A stretch of DNA of 64,000 bases from an uncultured Bryobacteraceae bacterium (GCA_937920635.1 CAKZUE010000033.1:62001-126000), one strand, 5' to 3'. Positions 20,699 through 29,346 are shown, counted from the stretch's first letter. The notes: a model not told the origin generated them from the letters alone. Translations and numbers: made by a program.

Positions 20699-22461
20699 AG
20701 CGGCTCGCGCTGGCGCTGGCCTTCACGGCGCTGATCTATGTGCCGGCGATGTTCGCGCCGCCGCACCTGATGGACGATGTCGACGCCGTGCAGGCGCAGA
20801 TCGCGCGCAACATGCTGGAATCGGGCGACTGGGTGACGGCGCGCCTCGACGGCGTCCCTTATCTCGAGAAAGCGCCGCTCAAATACTGGATGATCGCCTG
20901 CTCCTACGCCGTGTTCGGCGTGCACGACTGGGCCGCGCGGCTGCCCATCGTGCTCTCCGTGCTGGCGCTGGCGGCGCTGGTGTACTGGATGGGCTGCTGG
21001 GCGTTCAGCGAGGCCGCGGGCTTCCTGGCGGCGCTCGTCATCGGCACTTCCATCGGCACATTTCTCTTCACGCGCATTCTGATTCCCGATGTCACGCTGA
21101 CCTTCACGATTGCGCTGGCGGTCTTCGGCATGATGCGCGCGCTTGACGATGAGGAGCCGCGCCCGCGCCTGTGGGCGGCCGTGATGGCGCTCTCAATGGG
21201 CGCGGGATTGCTGCTCAAGGGCCTCATCGCGCTGGTGTTCCCGTGCGCGGCGGGTTTTCTCTGGCTCCTCTGGACGCGGCGGCTGTTGGATCTCAACACC
21301 TGGAAGCGGCTGCGGCCCATCTCCGGAACACTGCTCATCCTGCTGGTGGCGGGGCCGTGGCACGTGCTGGCCACGCTGAGCAATCCGCCTTATTTCGACT
21401 TCTCGATGACCTCTGGCCCGGGCCAGTACCGCGGCTTTTTCTGGTTCTATTTCTTCAACGAGCATATCCTGCGCTTCCTCAACCGCCGCTGGCCGCGCGA
21501 TTACAACACCGTGCCGCGCCACCTGTTCTGGCTGTTCCACCTGATCTGGCTGTTCCCCTGGTCGGCATGGCTGCCGGGCGTGGCGCGGTTGCGGATCCAG
21601 GGCGATGCGCGCCGCGGCCGGATGCTGCGCATGCTCGCCTGCTGGGCTGGCTTCGTGATGGTGTTTTTCACGTTCTCGACGACGCAGGAGTATTACTCGA
21701 TGCCCGCTTACCCGGCTTTCGCGCTCGCCCTGGGCCTCGTGATGGCGGAAGCCCAGGGCTGGGTGACGCAGCTCTCGCGCATCGTCAGCGTGGCGGCAGC
21801 CGCCGCTTGCATCGCCGCCGCGGCGATACTGGCGGCGGTCTGGGGCATGCCCGCGCCTGGCGACATCTCGCGGTCCCTCACGCAGAATCCCGAGCTTTAC
21901 ACGCTCTCGTTAGGCCACATGGGCGACCTGACGCTCGCCTCATTCGCCTACCTGAAGCTGCCGCTGGCGCTGGCGGCTCTGGCCTTTGCGGTTGGCGCGG
22001 CTGCATGCTGGCGGTTCCGCCCTACAGCCACGCTGTTGGGAGCGGCGCTGATGATGGTGCTGTTTCTGAACGCCGCGCGGCTCGCCATGCAGGTCTTTGA
22101 CCCTTATCTGAGCAGTTATCCGATCGCGGAAAAGCTCCGCCGCAGCCCGCGCGGCACGGTCATTTTCGGCGATCAATACTACGTGTTCAGCTCCGTGTTC
22201 TTTTACGCGGAACTGGACCGCGCGCTGCTCTGGCGCGGGCGCTATCACAATCTCGAGTACGGCTCCTACGCGCCCGGCGCGCCGGACGTCTTTCTGGAGG
22301 ACGACGAGCTTCGGGCGGAATGGGGAAAGCCGGAACTGGCATGGCTCATTGTAGAAGGGCCGAAGCTCGAGACCGTTGAATCGCTGCTTGGCAAAGACCG
22401 CGTCCACCGCGTGCTGGAAGCCGGTGGCAAGTGGCTGCTCGCCAACCGCAGAATGGAATGA
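20680..22461 (+). CDS. ArnT-like phospholipid-carrier-dependent glycosyltransferase (GT83/PMT type)
   Basis: This is an integral membrane protein of about 593 residues with roughly ten to twelve hydrophobic helices. The first periplasmic loop has the acidic catalytic motif (HLMDDVDAVQAQIARNML) followed by GDWVTARLDGVPYLEKAPLKYW, a signature of ArnT-like GT83 enzymes. These use an undecaprenyl- or polyprenyl-phosphate sugar to glycosylate lipid A, protein or other acceptors on the periplasmic face. The start is either 20680, with GAGG just upstream and overlapping asnB, or the in-frame ATG at 20695. The donor sugar is unknown. Confidence 0.87.
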   Translation: MERPRMKRLALALAFTALIYVPAMFAPPHLMDDVDAVQAQIARNMLESGDWVTARLDGVPYLEKAPLKYWMIACSYAVFGVHDWAARLPIVLSVLALAALVYWMGCWAFSEAAGFLAALVIGTSIGTFLFTRILIPDVTLTFTIALAVFGMMRALDDEEPRPRLWAAVMALSMGAGLLLKGLIALVFPCAAGFLWLLWTRRLLDLNTWKRLRPISGTLLILLVAGPWHVLATLSNPPYFDFSMTSGPGQYRGFFWFYFFNEHILRFLNRRWPRDYNTVPRHLFWLFHLIWLFPWSAWLPGVARLRIQGDARRGRMLRMLACWAGFVMVFFTFSTTQEYYSMPAYPAFALALGLVMAEAQGWVTQLSRIVSVAAAAACIAAAAILAAVWGMPAPGDISRSLTQNPELYTLSLGHMGDLTLASFAYLKLPLALAALAFAVGAAACWRFRPTATLLGAALMMVLFLNAARLAMQVFDPYLSSYPIAEKLRRSPRGTVIFGDQYYVFSSVFFYAELDRALLWRGRYHNLEYGSYAPGAPDVFLEDDELRAEWGKPELAWLIVEGPKLETVESLLGKDRVHRVLEAGGKWLLANRRME

Positions 22462-22468
22462 GCCTCCA

Positions 22469-23563
22469 GTGAGAATCGTCATCGATGCGACGCCCCTGCT
22501 GTTGCGCAGCGCCGGCGTGAAGACGGCGCTGTATCACTGGATTCGCGCGTTGCGGGAAGCGTCCGGTAATGACGAGATCCGGCTGTACCCGCCGCTCACG
22601 AGACTCGGGCGGCTGGTCCACGATTCGAGCGTTTCCGGACGCCTCGCCACATGGGCGGGCCTGTTCATGGCGGTGGCCAACCAGCGCGCCGGCGTTCCCT
22701 TCCCGGACTGGTGCGCCCGCGGCGCGGACGTGTTCCACTGCACCAATCAGGTGCGCACGCCTCCCCGCCGCATACCCTTTACGGCGACGCTGCACGACCT
22801 CACCTGCTGGAAGATGCCCCAACTGCACTCGGAGGCCAACGTGCGCGCCGACCGCGAATTTGCCGAACGCGTGGTCAGCCGCGCCGCCGGCGTGGTCGCC
22901 GTCAGCGAGGCGACGCGGCAGGACGCCATCGACATCCTGAAGTTGCCGCCGGAGAAGATCCGCACCATCCACAACGGCGTGGCCGATGCCTACTTCGAAG
23001 CGCCTCCGCCTCCGCAGCGCCGCAAGCCGTATGCGCTGTTTGTCGGCACCATCGAGCCTCGCAAGAACGTGGACCGCCTGCTCGACGCGTGGGAGTCGCT
23101 GCCCGCAGCCGTGCGCGCCGGATATGACCTGCTGCTGGCAGGCGGCGCGGGCTGGCATTGTGAAGCTACGGTGGCGCGGCTCCGCGCCGCACGCGCCGGG
23201 GTTCACTGGCTCGGCTACTATCCGGAAGCGCTGCTGCCGGAACTGATCCGCGGCGCCACGGTGCTCGTGTATCCCTCACTCTATGAGGGCTTCGGGCTGC
23301 CCGTCGCGCAGGCGATGGCATGCGGCACGGCGTGCGTGACTTCAAACGTCAGCTCTCTGCCCGAGATTGCCGGCGACGCCGCGCTCTTCGTGAATCCGGA
23401 ATCCGTGGAAGAAATCCGCCACGCCATCCTGCGGCTGCTGGAGGATCCCGAAGAGCGGGCGCGCCTCGGCGCCGCAGGCCGGGCGCGCGCCGAACGCATG
23501 TTCCGATGGGAACGCGCCGCGCGCGAATCGTTGCTCTTCTTCCACGAAATCACCGGCCGCTAG
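22469..23563 (+). CDS. GT4-family glycosyltransferase (group 1)
   Basis: This 364-residue cytoplasmic GT-B enzyme starts at a GTG seven bases after the ArnT-like stop. The N-terminal half has a Gly/Ala-rich beginning (RSAGVKTALYHWIRAL) and FTATLHDLTCW. The C-terminal half has the donor-site motifs GTIEPRKNVDRLL and YPSLYEGFGLPVAQAMACG, which contain the EX7E-type pattern of GT4. By family it transfers a nucleotide-activated hexose, often mannose. It is the last gene of the methyltransferase-asnB-GT83-GT4 run and overlaps the opposing gene by 14 bases at its 3' end. Confidence 0.9.
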   Translation: MRIVIDATPLLLRSAGVKTALYHWIRALREASGNDEIRLYPPLTRLGRLVHDSSVSGRLATWAGLFMAVANQRAGVPFPDWCARGADVFHCTNQVRTPPRRIPFTATLHDLTCWKMPQLHSEANVRADREFAERVVSRAAGVVAVSEATRQDAIDILKLPPEKIRTIHNGVADAYFEAPPPPQRRKPYALFVGTIEPRKNVDRLLDAWESLPAAVRAGYDLLLAGGAGWHCEATVARLRAARAGVHWLGYYPEALLPELIRGATVLVYPSLYEGFGLPVAQAMACGTACVTSNVSSLPEIAGDAALFVNPESVEEIRHAILRLLEDPEERARLGAAGRARAERMFRWERAARESLLFFHEITGR

Positions 23564-24347
23564 CCGCCGGCACGACGCGGAAATCCCAGACCAGAATTTC
23601 GCCCGCATCCACGGCTTCGCCCTCCGAGTACTGCACCAGCGCGTACTCGCCCGGCTCGAGCGGCTTCGTGGGCCAGATCTTGAACAGGTCGCTCTTCAGT
23701 TGCTGCCGGAAGATGTCCACGGTGTCGAACTCGAAGTAGGACATCTTCGTCACCGGCTCCGTTTGCAGGATGCCCACGACGCGGCCTTCGCCCTTCTGCT
23801 TGGGCTTGACGCGCGCCAGCACGAACGTCTGCGTCCAGTCGATGCGGAAGTAGAGTTCCGGACGGTCGCCGGAGAGGGCCGCCGCCGCGTTTTTCCCGGG
23901 CAGTTCCAGAAACGCCTTGCCGGGCACGATCGGAACGGGCACCAGGATCTTCAGCGCTGTCCGTTTCCGGCTGGCCACCGATTTGAGCCCGGCGCGCTTG
24001 ATCTCTTTCACCTCGCCGCCCTCGAAGTAGTAAAGCCCCGGATCGACGGGGATGCGCGCGATCTGCCGCGCGATTTCACGCTCGAACGCCTCCTCGGCGT
24101 CGGCGATCTCTGCCTGTTTCTTCTCTTCTTCGATCCGCGCCTTCCGCTCCGCCTCCGTGCGTTTCAGGTCCACCAGATCCAGCGGGATCTCCTCCCAATC
24201 GCTCCGCTCCGTGGAGTAATAGCGCACGCGGTCTTCCACCACTTGGTATTCGCGCACCATGTGCCACCCGCCCTCTTTCAGATACAGGCGGAACTGTTGC
24301 GCCCACAGGCAGGCGCCGAACAGCAGGAATGTGGCCAGCATGCGCAT
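23550..24347 (-). CDS. Secreted protein of unknown function with a charged coiled-coil segment
   Basis: I do not recognise the family. The 265-residue product begins with a signal peptide (MRMLATFLLFGACLWAQ). A short block resembling a SHOCT/YbbR-like 'gwhmVReYQVVeDRVRYYS' opening follows, then a highly charged helix (about residues 65-105, rich in Glu, Lys, Arg and Ala) likely to form a coiled coil. The C-terminal half looks beta-rich and includes PLEPGEYALVQYSEGE, the kind of strand seen in envelope proteins. It converges with the GT4 gene (14-base overlap) and diverges from the aldo/keto reductase gene. Confidence 0.75.
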   Translation of the reverse strand: MRMLATFLLFGACLWAQQFRLYLKEGGWHMVREYQVVEDRVRYYSTERSDWEEIPLDLVDLKRTEAERKARIEEEKKQAEIADAEEAFEREIARQIARIPVDPGLYYFEGGEVKEIKRAGLKSVASRKRTALKILVPVPIVPGKAFLELPGKNAAAALSGDRPELYFRIDWTQTFVLARVKPKQKGEGRVVGILQTEPVTKMSYFEFDTVDIFRQQLKSDLFKIWPTKPLEPGEYALVQYSEGEAVDAGEILVWDFRVVPAASGR

Positions 24348-24360
24348 GGCGGCCCTCTAC

Positions 24361-24366
24361 TATTAT
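24361..24366 (+). promoter_or_regulatory. TATTAT -10-like box six bases before the aldo/keto reductase start
   Basis: TATTAT matches the -10 consensus at five of six positions and is followed by six bases and then the GTG. There is no Shine-Dalgarno sequence and no convincing -35. It supports a leaderless GTG start at 24373. Confidence 0.35.
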
Positions 24367-24372
24367 GGATTC

Positions 24373-25350
24373 GTGATTCACAGACGCACGCTGGGCAGAA
24401 CCGGTTTTCCGATTTCCGAAGTCGGCTTCGGCGCCTGGGGCATCGGCGGCAACCAGTGGCGCGGCCACTCCGAGGACGAAGCCCGCGCCGCCCTGCGCCG
24501 CGCTCTCGAACTCGGCGTCAACTTCATCGATACGGCTCTCGCATACAACGAAGGCCACAGCGAGCGCATCATCGGCGAAACGTTGCGCGAAACCGGCGCG
24601 CAGGCCTATGTCGCCACCAAGGTGCCGCCGAAGAACCGCATTTGGCCCGCTCAGCCGGGCATCGGCATCAAAGAGGTTTTCCCGTACGATTATGTGATCC
24701 GCTGCACCGAGACTTCGCTCGGCAACCTTGGCGTGGAGACGCTCGATTTGCAGCAGTTCCATGTGTGGAATCCGGAGTGGCTGGACCGCGAAGACTGGCG
24801 GCGCGCCATCGAAGACACGAAGAAAGCCGGCAAAGTGCGCTTCTGGGGCATTTCGATCAACGACCATCAGCCGGACTCGGCTCTCGATGCAATCCGCACC
24901 GGACTGATCGACACGGTTCAGGTCATCTACAACATCTTTGATCAGACTCCCGAGCAGCGCCTGTTCCCGCTGTGTCAGGAGCGCAACGTCGGCGTGCTGG
25001 CGCGCTGCCCTCTCGATGAAGGCGCGCTCACCGGGGCCATCACGCCGGAAACCGAGTTCGATCCCGGCGAGTTCCGCGCGTTCTACTTCCGCGGCGACCG
25101 CAAGCGGCAGGTCTTCGAGCGCGTGCAGGCGTTGATCGCCGACCTGGAGGCGGCCGGGCTCGACCGCCCGCTGGCCGAGACCGCCCTGCGCTTCTGCCTG
25201 TCCCACCCCGCCGTCTCCACGGTCATTCCCGGAATGCGGCGAGTGCGAAACGTGGAAAGCAATGCCGCCGTCTCAGACGCAGGGCCGTTGCCCGCCTCTG
25301 TGCTGGAGGTCCTGCGGCGCCATGTCTGGAACAAGAATTTCTACTCTTAG
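24373..25350 (+). CDS. Aldo/keto reductase
   Basis: This is a 325-residue (beta/alpha)8 NAD(P)H oxidoreductase of the AKR superfamily. The catalytic tetrad is visible: Asp in FIDTALAYNEGHSE (with the Tyr of ALAY), Lys in ATKVPPK, and a His in DLQQFHVWN. A C-terminal cofactor segment (STVIPGMRRVRNVESNAA) is present. I start it at the GTG giving V-IHRRTLGRTGF, where family members normally begin; in-frame ATGs at 24340 and 24346 would overlap the opposing gene. The substrate class (aldehyde or ketone, often sugar-derived) is known for the family, not for this member. The next gene overlaps its 3' end by 29 bases. Confidence 0.9.
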   Translation: MIHRRTLGRTGFPISEVGFGAWGIGGNQWRGHSEDEARAALRRALELGVNFIDTALAYNEGHSERIIGETLRETGAQAYVATKVPPKNRIWPAQPGIGIKEVFPYDYVIRCTETSLGNLGVETLDLQQFHVWNPEWLDREDWRRAIEDTKKAGKVRFWGISINDHQPDSALDAIRTGLIDTVQVIYNIFDQTPEQRLFPLCQERNVGVLARCPLDEGALTGAITPETEFDPGEFRAFYFRGDRKRQVFERVQALIADLEAAGLDRPLAETALRFCLSHPAVSTVIPGMRRVRNVESNAAVSDAGPLPASVLEVLRRHVWNKNFYS

Positions 25351-26218
25351 CCTCCTCGCCGCTGCGCTGTCGGCGCAGACGCTGTATCTGCCCCTCGATG
25401 AAGGCAACCTGTGGCTCTACCATGGCGCAGGCGGCCTCCGTGTGGTCGAAGTCAAAGAGTCCAGGGAGTTCGCCGGCAACCGCTACTTCGCCGTCCGGGG
25501 CCTGACCGGAAACGGCGAGGCGTGGATCCGCAACGATGCCGGGGGCCGGCTTCTCGCATGGGACGAGCGCGCCGAACAAGAGCTGGTGCTCCTCGACCCA
25601 ACTGCTCCAGAGGGCTCTTCCTACGACACCGGGATGGATCCGTGCAGCCGCCGGGCCACAGTTGAGTCCCGCAACGCAAACTACTCCGGCCCGGTGGGCG
25701 ATTTCGAAAACGTCCTCCGCGTCGCATACAGCCCGGGGCCGTGCATGGATGCGGGGCTCGCCAGCGAAGACTGGCTGCCCTGGGTCGGCATGCTGCGGCG
25801 TGTGCGCATCACGATCGCCGGACCGCGTGAATACGACCTGATCTACGCCCGGCTCGGCGGCGTCACCTACGTGCGCGCGCCGCAGACAGGGTTCGCGCTT
25901 TCACTGGTTCCGTCCGGAGAAACGCTGCTCGTCAAGATCACACTGCGCCACACGCTCCCCCGGCCTCTCGTTCTGAACTTCTCCAGCAGCCAGCGCTTCG
26001 ACGTGGCCGCCTACGACTCCAATGGGAAGGAGTTCTACCGGTGGTCCCGCGGGCGGGCGTTCCTGACCGTGATGGGGCGCGAGGAGATCCGCGGCGAACA
26101 GACCTGGGTGGCCGAAGTCCCGGTGTCTGAATGGCCGCAGGGCGAGTATGCGATTCTGGCGTGGCTGACGCCGCTGGAAGGGCACGCCTGGAGCGCCTCG
26201 GCTCTGTACAAAAAATAG
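25322..26218 (+). CDS. Secreted protein with C-terminal BsuPI-type domain
   Basis: The protein has 298 residues. It starts at the ATG inside the aldo/keto reductase end, after GGAGGT, which gives a signal peptide (MSGTRISTLSLLAAALSAQ). The first two-thirds is a beta-rich region opening with YLPLDEGNLWLYHGAGG, a pattern I know only from uncharacterised proteins. The last 100 residues match the BsuPI intracellular-proteinase-inhibitor fold (VKITLRHTLPRPLVLNFSSS, QRFDVAAYDSNGKEFYRWS). In secreted proteins that domain is thought to bind other proteins. Role unknown. Confidence 0.7.
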   Translation: MSGTRISTLSLLAAALSAQTLYLPLDEGNLWLYHGAGGLRVVEVKESREFAGNRYFAVRGLTGNGEAWIRNDAGGRLLAWDERAEQELVLLDPTAPEGSSYDTGMDPCSRRATVESRNANYSGPVGDFENVLRVAYSPGPCMDAGLASEDWLPWVGMLRRVRITIAGPREYDLIYARLGGVTYVRAPQTGFALSLVPSGETLLVKITLRHTLPRPLVLNFSSSQRFDVAAYDSNGKEFYRWSRGRAFLTVMGREEIRGEQTWVAEVPVSEWPQGEYAILAWLTPLEGHAWSASALYKK

Positions 26219-26229
26219 GAATCCAGGGA

Positions 26230-26262
26230 TTGCGGCGGGCGAGTATTTCGACTATACTCGAA
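26230..26262 (+). promoter_or_regulatory. arsR promoter with overlapping ArsR operator, abutting the start codon
   Basis: TTGCGG (26230-26235), a 17-base spacer and TATACT (26253-26258) make a near-consensus sigma-70 promoter. The palindrome CGAGTAT-N7-ATACTCG (26240-26260) covers the -10, and a second one, TTCGA-N6-TCGAA (26247-26262), overlaps it; both fit an ArsR dimer site. The ATG is at 26265, seven bases after the -10, so the transcript would start at the ATG: a leaderless message shut off by ArsR occupying the -10. Confidence 0.75.
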
Positions 26263-26264
26263 TC

Positions 26265-26630
26265 ATGAAACAAGCCAGGACGGTCGCCGTCGATCTCGAC
26301 CGTCTGTCCGGAGTGATGGGGGCCATGGGGGCGCCCCAGCGGCTCCGGATTGTCAGGTTGCTGCTGGCGGCCGGCCCGGAAGGGATGCCTGCCGGAGAGA
26401 TTCAGGCGGAACTCGCCGTGCCCGCTTCCACGCTGTCGCACCACCTCGACAGGCTGCGCCAGGCGGGGGTGGTGCATGTCAGGCGTGAAGGGACGTATCT
26501 GTGGTACTCCGCCAACAATGAAGCGCTGGAGGATCTGCTTTCTTTCCTGTACGCCGAGTGTTGCTCCCGGGTGCGTTTGAAAGGGCGGGCGTTGGTGGTG
26601 CAGTGTTCCGGCACAAAACAAAAGAGGTGA
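26265..26630 (+). CDS. arsR: ArsR-family metalloregulatory repressor
   Basis: The 121-residue winged-helix repressor has the recognition helix region LAVPASTLSHHLDRLRQAGVV and the wing HVRREGTYLWYSAN. A C-terminal CysCys pair (AECCSR), with a later Cys in VVQCSG, could be the As(III) site, a placement seen in some ArsR types rather than the ELCVC loop of the E. coli protein. Binding As(III) would release the operator at 26240-26262. It is first in an arsR-arsM-arsC operon, with four bases between its stop and the arsM start. Confidence 0.93.
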   Translation: MKQARTVAVDLDRLSGVMGAMGAPQRLRIVRLLLAAGPEGMPAGEIQAELAVPASTLSHHLDRLRQAGVVHVRREGTYLWYSANNEALEDLLSFLYAECCSRVRLKGRALVVQCSGTKQKR

Positions 26631-26634
26631 ATCC

Positions 26635-27459
26635 ATGAGCGAGAACCAGCCGCTTCAGGAAGCGGTGCGCGAGCGGTACGCGAAGGCGGCTTTGCAGGTC
26701 CTGGGAGGAGCGACGGGCTCCTGCTGCGGGCCGGACACGAGTTGCGGCGCGGGAGGAACCGATCCCATCACCAGCGCCCTGTACGGCGACGGCGAGACGG
26801 CGGCGCTGCCCGAGACTGCCGTGGCGGCATCACTCGGCTGCGGCAATCCCACCATGATGGCTGAACTGAAGCCCGGCGAAACGGTGCTGGACCTGGGCAG
26901 CGGCGGCGGCATCGACGTGCTGCTCTCCGCGCGCCGTGTCGGTCCCACGGGCAAGGCCTACGGGCTGGACATGACCGACGAGATGCTCGCTTTGGCGCGC
27001 GAGAACCAGCGCAAGGCAGGGGTCGAAAACGCCGAATTTCTCAAAGGCGAAATCGAGAACATTCCGCTGCCGGACGCAAGTGTCGATGTCGTGATCTCGA
27101 ACTGCGTGATCAACCTTTCCTCCGACAAAGACCGCGTGCTGCGCGAGGTCTTTCGCGTGCTCAAGCCCGGCGGCCGTTTCGCCGTCGCCGATGTGGTCGT
27201 CCGCGGCGAAGTGCCGCAGGAGATCCGCCGCAGCATCGAGCTCTGGGCCGGATGCATTGCCGGAGCGATGGAAGAAACCGAGTACCAGCGCAAGCTCGCT
27301 GCGGCAGGTTTCGCCGACATCTCCATCGAACCGTACCGCATCTACAACATCGAGGACGCCCGGCAGTTTCTGGCCGATGCGGGCATTGACGTGGAGGCGG
27401 CCGCAGCCGTGGCAAACGGGAAGTTCATGAGCGCATACGTGAAAGCGAGGAAACCGTGA
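26635..27459 (+). CDS. arsM: Arsenite S-adenosylmethionine methyltransferase
   Basis: This 274-residue ArsM has an N-terminal Cys-rich segment (SCCGPDTSCGAG). The SAM site VLDLGSGGGIDVLL and YGLDMTDEML follow, with conserved As(III)-binding cysteines in SLGCGNP, ISNCVINLS and ELWAGCIAG. It methylates As(III) stepwise to mono-, di- and trimethyl forms that are volatile or less harmful. The ribosome binding site AGAGGTGA lies in the end of arsR. The conserved cysteine set makes the arsenic call firm over a generic methyltransferase. Confidence 0.96.
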   Translation: MSENQPLQEAVRERYAKAALQVLGGATGSCCGPDTSCGAGGTDPITSALYGDGETAALPETAVAASLGCGNPTMMAELKPGETVLDLGSGGGIDVLLSARRVGPTGKAYGLDMTDEMLALARENQRKAGVENAEFLKGEIENIPLPDASVDVVISNCVINLSSDKDRVLREVFRVLKPGGRFAVADVVVRGEVPQEIRRSIELWAGCIAGAMEETEYQRKLAAAGFADISIEPYRIYNIEDARQFLADAGIDVEAAAAVANGKFMSAYVKARKP

Positions 27460-27893
27460 TGGAGAAGATTCTGGTCTTGTGCACCGGCAATTCCGCCCGC
27501 AGCCAGATGGCGGAAGGGCTGCTTCGAGCCGCTGTGGGAGACCGCTTTGCAATTCACAGCGCCGGTTCGAAGCCCAGCCATGTGCGCCCCGAGGCGATTG
27601 CCGTGATGCGCGAGATCGGCATCGACATCAGCGGCCATCGCTCCAAGCACCTGGATGAGTTCCTCGGCACGGAATTCCGCTATGTGATCACCGTCTGCGA
27701 CAACGCCGCGGAAACGTGCCCCGTGTTTCCGGGAATCGCCGAACGGATCCACTGGAGCTTTGAAGACCCGGCGGCGGTGGAAGGTGACGAGGAGACGCGC
27801 CTCGGCGCGTTCCGCCGCATCCGCGATCAGATCGCGGAGCGCGTCCGCGCGTTTGCTTCCACGTTCGCCCCTGATGCGGGCCGCAAACATTGA
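27459..27893 (+). CDS. arsC: Thioredoxin-coupled arsenate reductase (low-Mr phosphatase fold)
   Basis: The 144-residue protein has the P-loop CTGNSARSQ with nucleophile Cys8 and the redox pair in VCDNAAETCP, matching the three-cysteine relay (Cys10, Cys82, Cys89) of the Staphylococcus aureus type. It reduces arsenate to arsenite using thioredoxin, supplying ArsM. The start ATG overlaps the arsM stop (TGATG); a GTG three bases earlier is the alternative. It is the last gene of the operon, and no efflux gene (arsB or acr3) follows; the next gene is on the other strand. Confidence 0.94.
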   Translation: MEKILVLCTGNSARSQMAEGLLRAAVGDRFAIHSAGSKPSHVRPEAIAVMREIGIDISGHRSKHLDEFLGTEFRYVITVCDNAAETCPVFPGIAERIHWSFEDPAAVEGDEETRLGAFRRIRDQIAERVRAFASTFAPDAGRKH

Positions 27894-27928
27894 CAGTGCG
27901 GACGGGCGGAAGCTGGCGAAAATCACAA

Positions 27929-29236
27929 TCAGACGAACTTGTATTTGCCCGGCTCCGGCAGCTGCGGCGGCTGGAGTTGCAGCTTGTAGTCGAATGCCTT
28001 GGGCATCAGATCGAGTTGCGAGTTCATGATCATGTCCCAGGTGACCGCGATGCCGGAGTAAGCCGATTCGCGGCCCATGATCGCCGTCATCGTCGATTCG
28101 GCCACCATCATGGCTTCGTTGAAATACGGCCCCGTGCCGCGAATCGAGTTGATGAGATGGATGTGCTCCTGCACATACGGGTTGATGCCTTTGCCGGTGG
28201 CCAGATCCAGCCCGTTGCTGACGCCTTTGGTGCCCACGATCAGATCGCTGACGTCGCGCGCGCAGCCCTGCGGATATTGCCGGCAGTGCGACGAGTAGCG
28301 GATGCCGCCGGGATACTCGAAGTCTGACGCCATGTGGTCGTAGATGTTGCCGTAGAGGTCGTCGCCCTTGCGCCAGGAGATGCCGCCGCTGGCGACCACC
28401 TTCACCGGGTGCGTGCCCATCACCCAGTTGATGAAGTCGATGTTGTGGAAGTGCTGCTCGACGATCTGATCGCCGCAGATCCACACAAAGCTGTACCAGT
28501 TGCGGTGCTGCCACTCGAAGTCCGCCCAGTTGGGGTCGCGCGCCTTCACATGGAACACGGGACCGGACAGGTAATGCGAATAAAGAGAGCGGATGTCGCC
28601 GATGGCGCCGTTCCGGATCCGGTCCACCGTCTCGATGTACTCGCGCTGCGCGTGCCGCTGCGCTCCGCTCACCACGGTCAGTTTCTTCTCTACGGAGAGC
28701 CGGGCGGCGTCCATGAAGCGGCGGCAGCCCACCGGATCCGTAGCCACCGGCTTTTCGGTGAAGACGTGCTTGCCCGCCGCGATGGCCGCTTCGAAATGCA
28801 TGGGCCGGTAGCCCGGCGGCGTGCACAGCATGACGATGTCGACGCCCGAGCCGATCACTTTCTGGAAGGCGTCAAAGCCGACAAAGTGGTTCTCGGGCGG
28901 CACCTGGATGCGCGGCGGGACGTCCTTCATCAGGTCGTCCATGGTCATGGTCTTCGTCTGCCCGCCGCGGGGGACCGGGATGTTCTCGTACCGCTTCAGG
29001 CCGCGGCCTTCGCGGAGGCTGCGGAGCGAGCCTTCGAGCTTGTCCTCGAAGACGTCGGCCATCGCCACCAGCTCCACGTTTTCGTTGCCGACCAGCAGGT
29101 CGGTCACCGCCTGGGTGCCGCGCCCGCCACATCCGACCAGCCCCGCGCGCAGCTTCCCGTCGGAGGCGGCGCGCGCGCCGGGGATGGTCACAGCGGCGGT
29201 TGCCGCCAGCAGATCTCTTCGTGTCAGTTCCGGCAT
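27929..29236 (-). CDS. Exported Gfo/Idh/MocA-family oxidoreductase with Tat leader
   Basis: The 435-residue protein begins with a Tat leader (LTRRDLLAATAAVTIPGARA). The NAD(P)-binding motif GLVGCGGRGTQAVTDLL comes next, with the catalytic-region EKPVATDP (the EKP motif of the family) and a C-terminal substrate domain (DQIVEQHFHNIDFINWVMG). Such Tat-exported members are very numerous in Acidobacteria and Planctomycetes and act on sugars or inositols, some as glycoside-cleaving oxidoreductases. GAGGAG precedes the ATG. It converges on arsC with about 35 bases between stops. Confidence 0.9.
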   Translation of the reverse strand: MPELTRRDLLAATAAVTIPGARAASDGKLRAGLVGCGGRGTQAVTDLLVGNENVELVAMADVFEDKLEGSLRSLREGRGLKRYENIPVPRGGQTKTMTMDDLMKDVPPRIQVPPENHFVGFDAFQKVIGSGVDIVMLCTPPGYRPMHFEAAIAAGKHVFTEKPVATDPVGCRRFMDAARLSVEKKLTVVSGAQRHAQREYIETVDRIRNGAIGDIRSLYSHYLSGPVFHVKARDPNWADFEWQHRNWYSFVWICGDQIVEQHFHNIDFINWVMGTHPVKVVASGGISWRKGDDLYGNIYDHMASDFEYPGGIRYSSHCRQYPQGCARDVSDLIVGTKGVSNGLDLATGKGINPYVQEHIHLINSIRGTGPYFNEAMMVAESTMTAIMGRESAYSGIAVTWDMIMNSQLDLMPKAFDYKLQLQPPQLPEPGKYKFV

Positions 29237-29279
29237 TGCAGTTCAGCTCCTCGTCCGGCACGATATCGAACCTGGCGCG

Positions 29280-29321
29280 GAAAAGACAAGCGCCGCCTCC
29301 CGTGCGGGCGGGAGGCGGCGC
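29280..29321 (-). terminator. Terminator after the beta-helix-like gene
   Basis: A perfect 13-bp stem (29290-29302 with 29309-29321) has a six-base loop. On the minus strand it is followed by TTGTCTTTT. It closes the receptor/beta-helix pair transcribed leftward. Confidence 0.82.
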
Positions 29322-29346
29322 CTGATGCGGAAGAGGTCCGCAAGCC

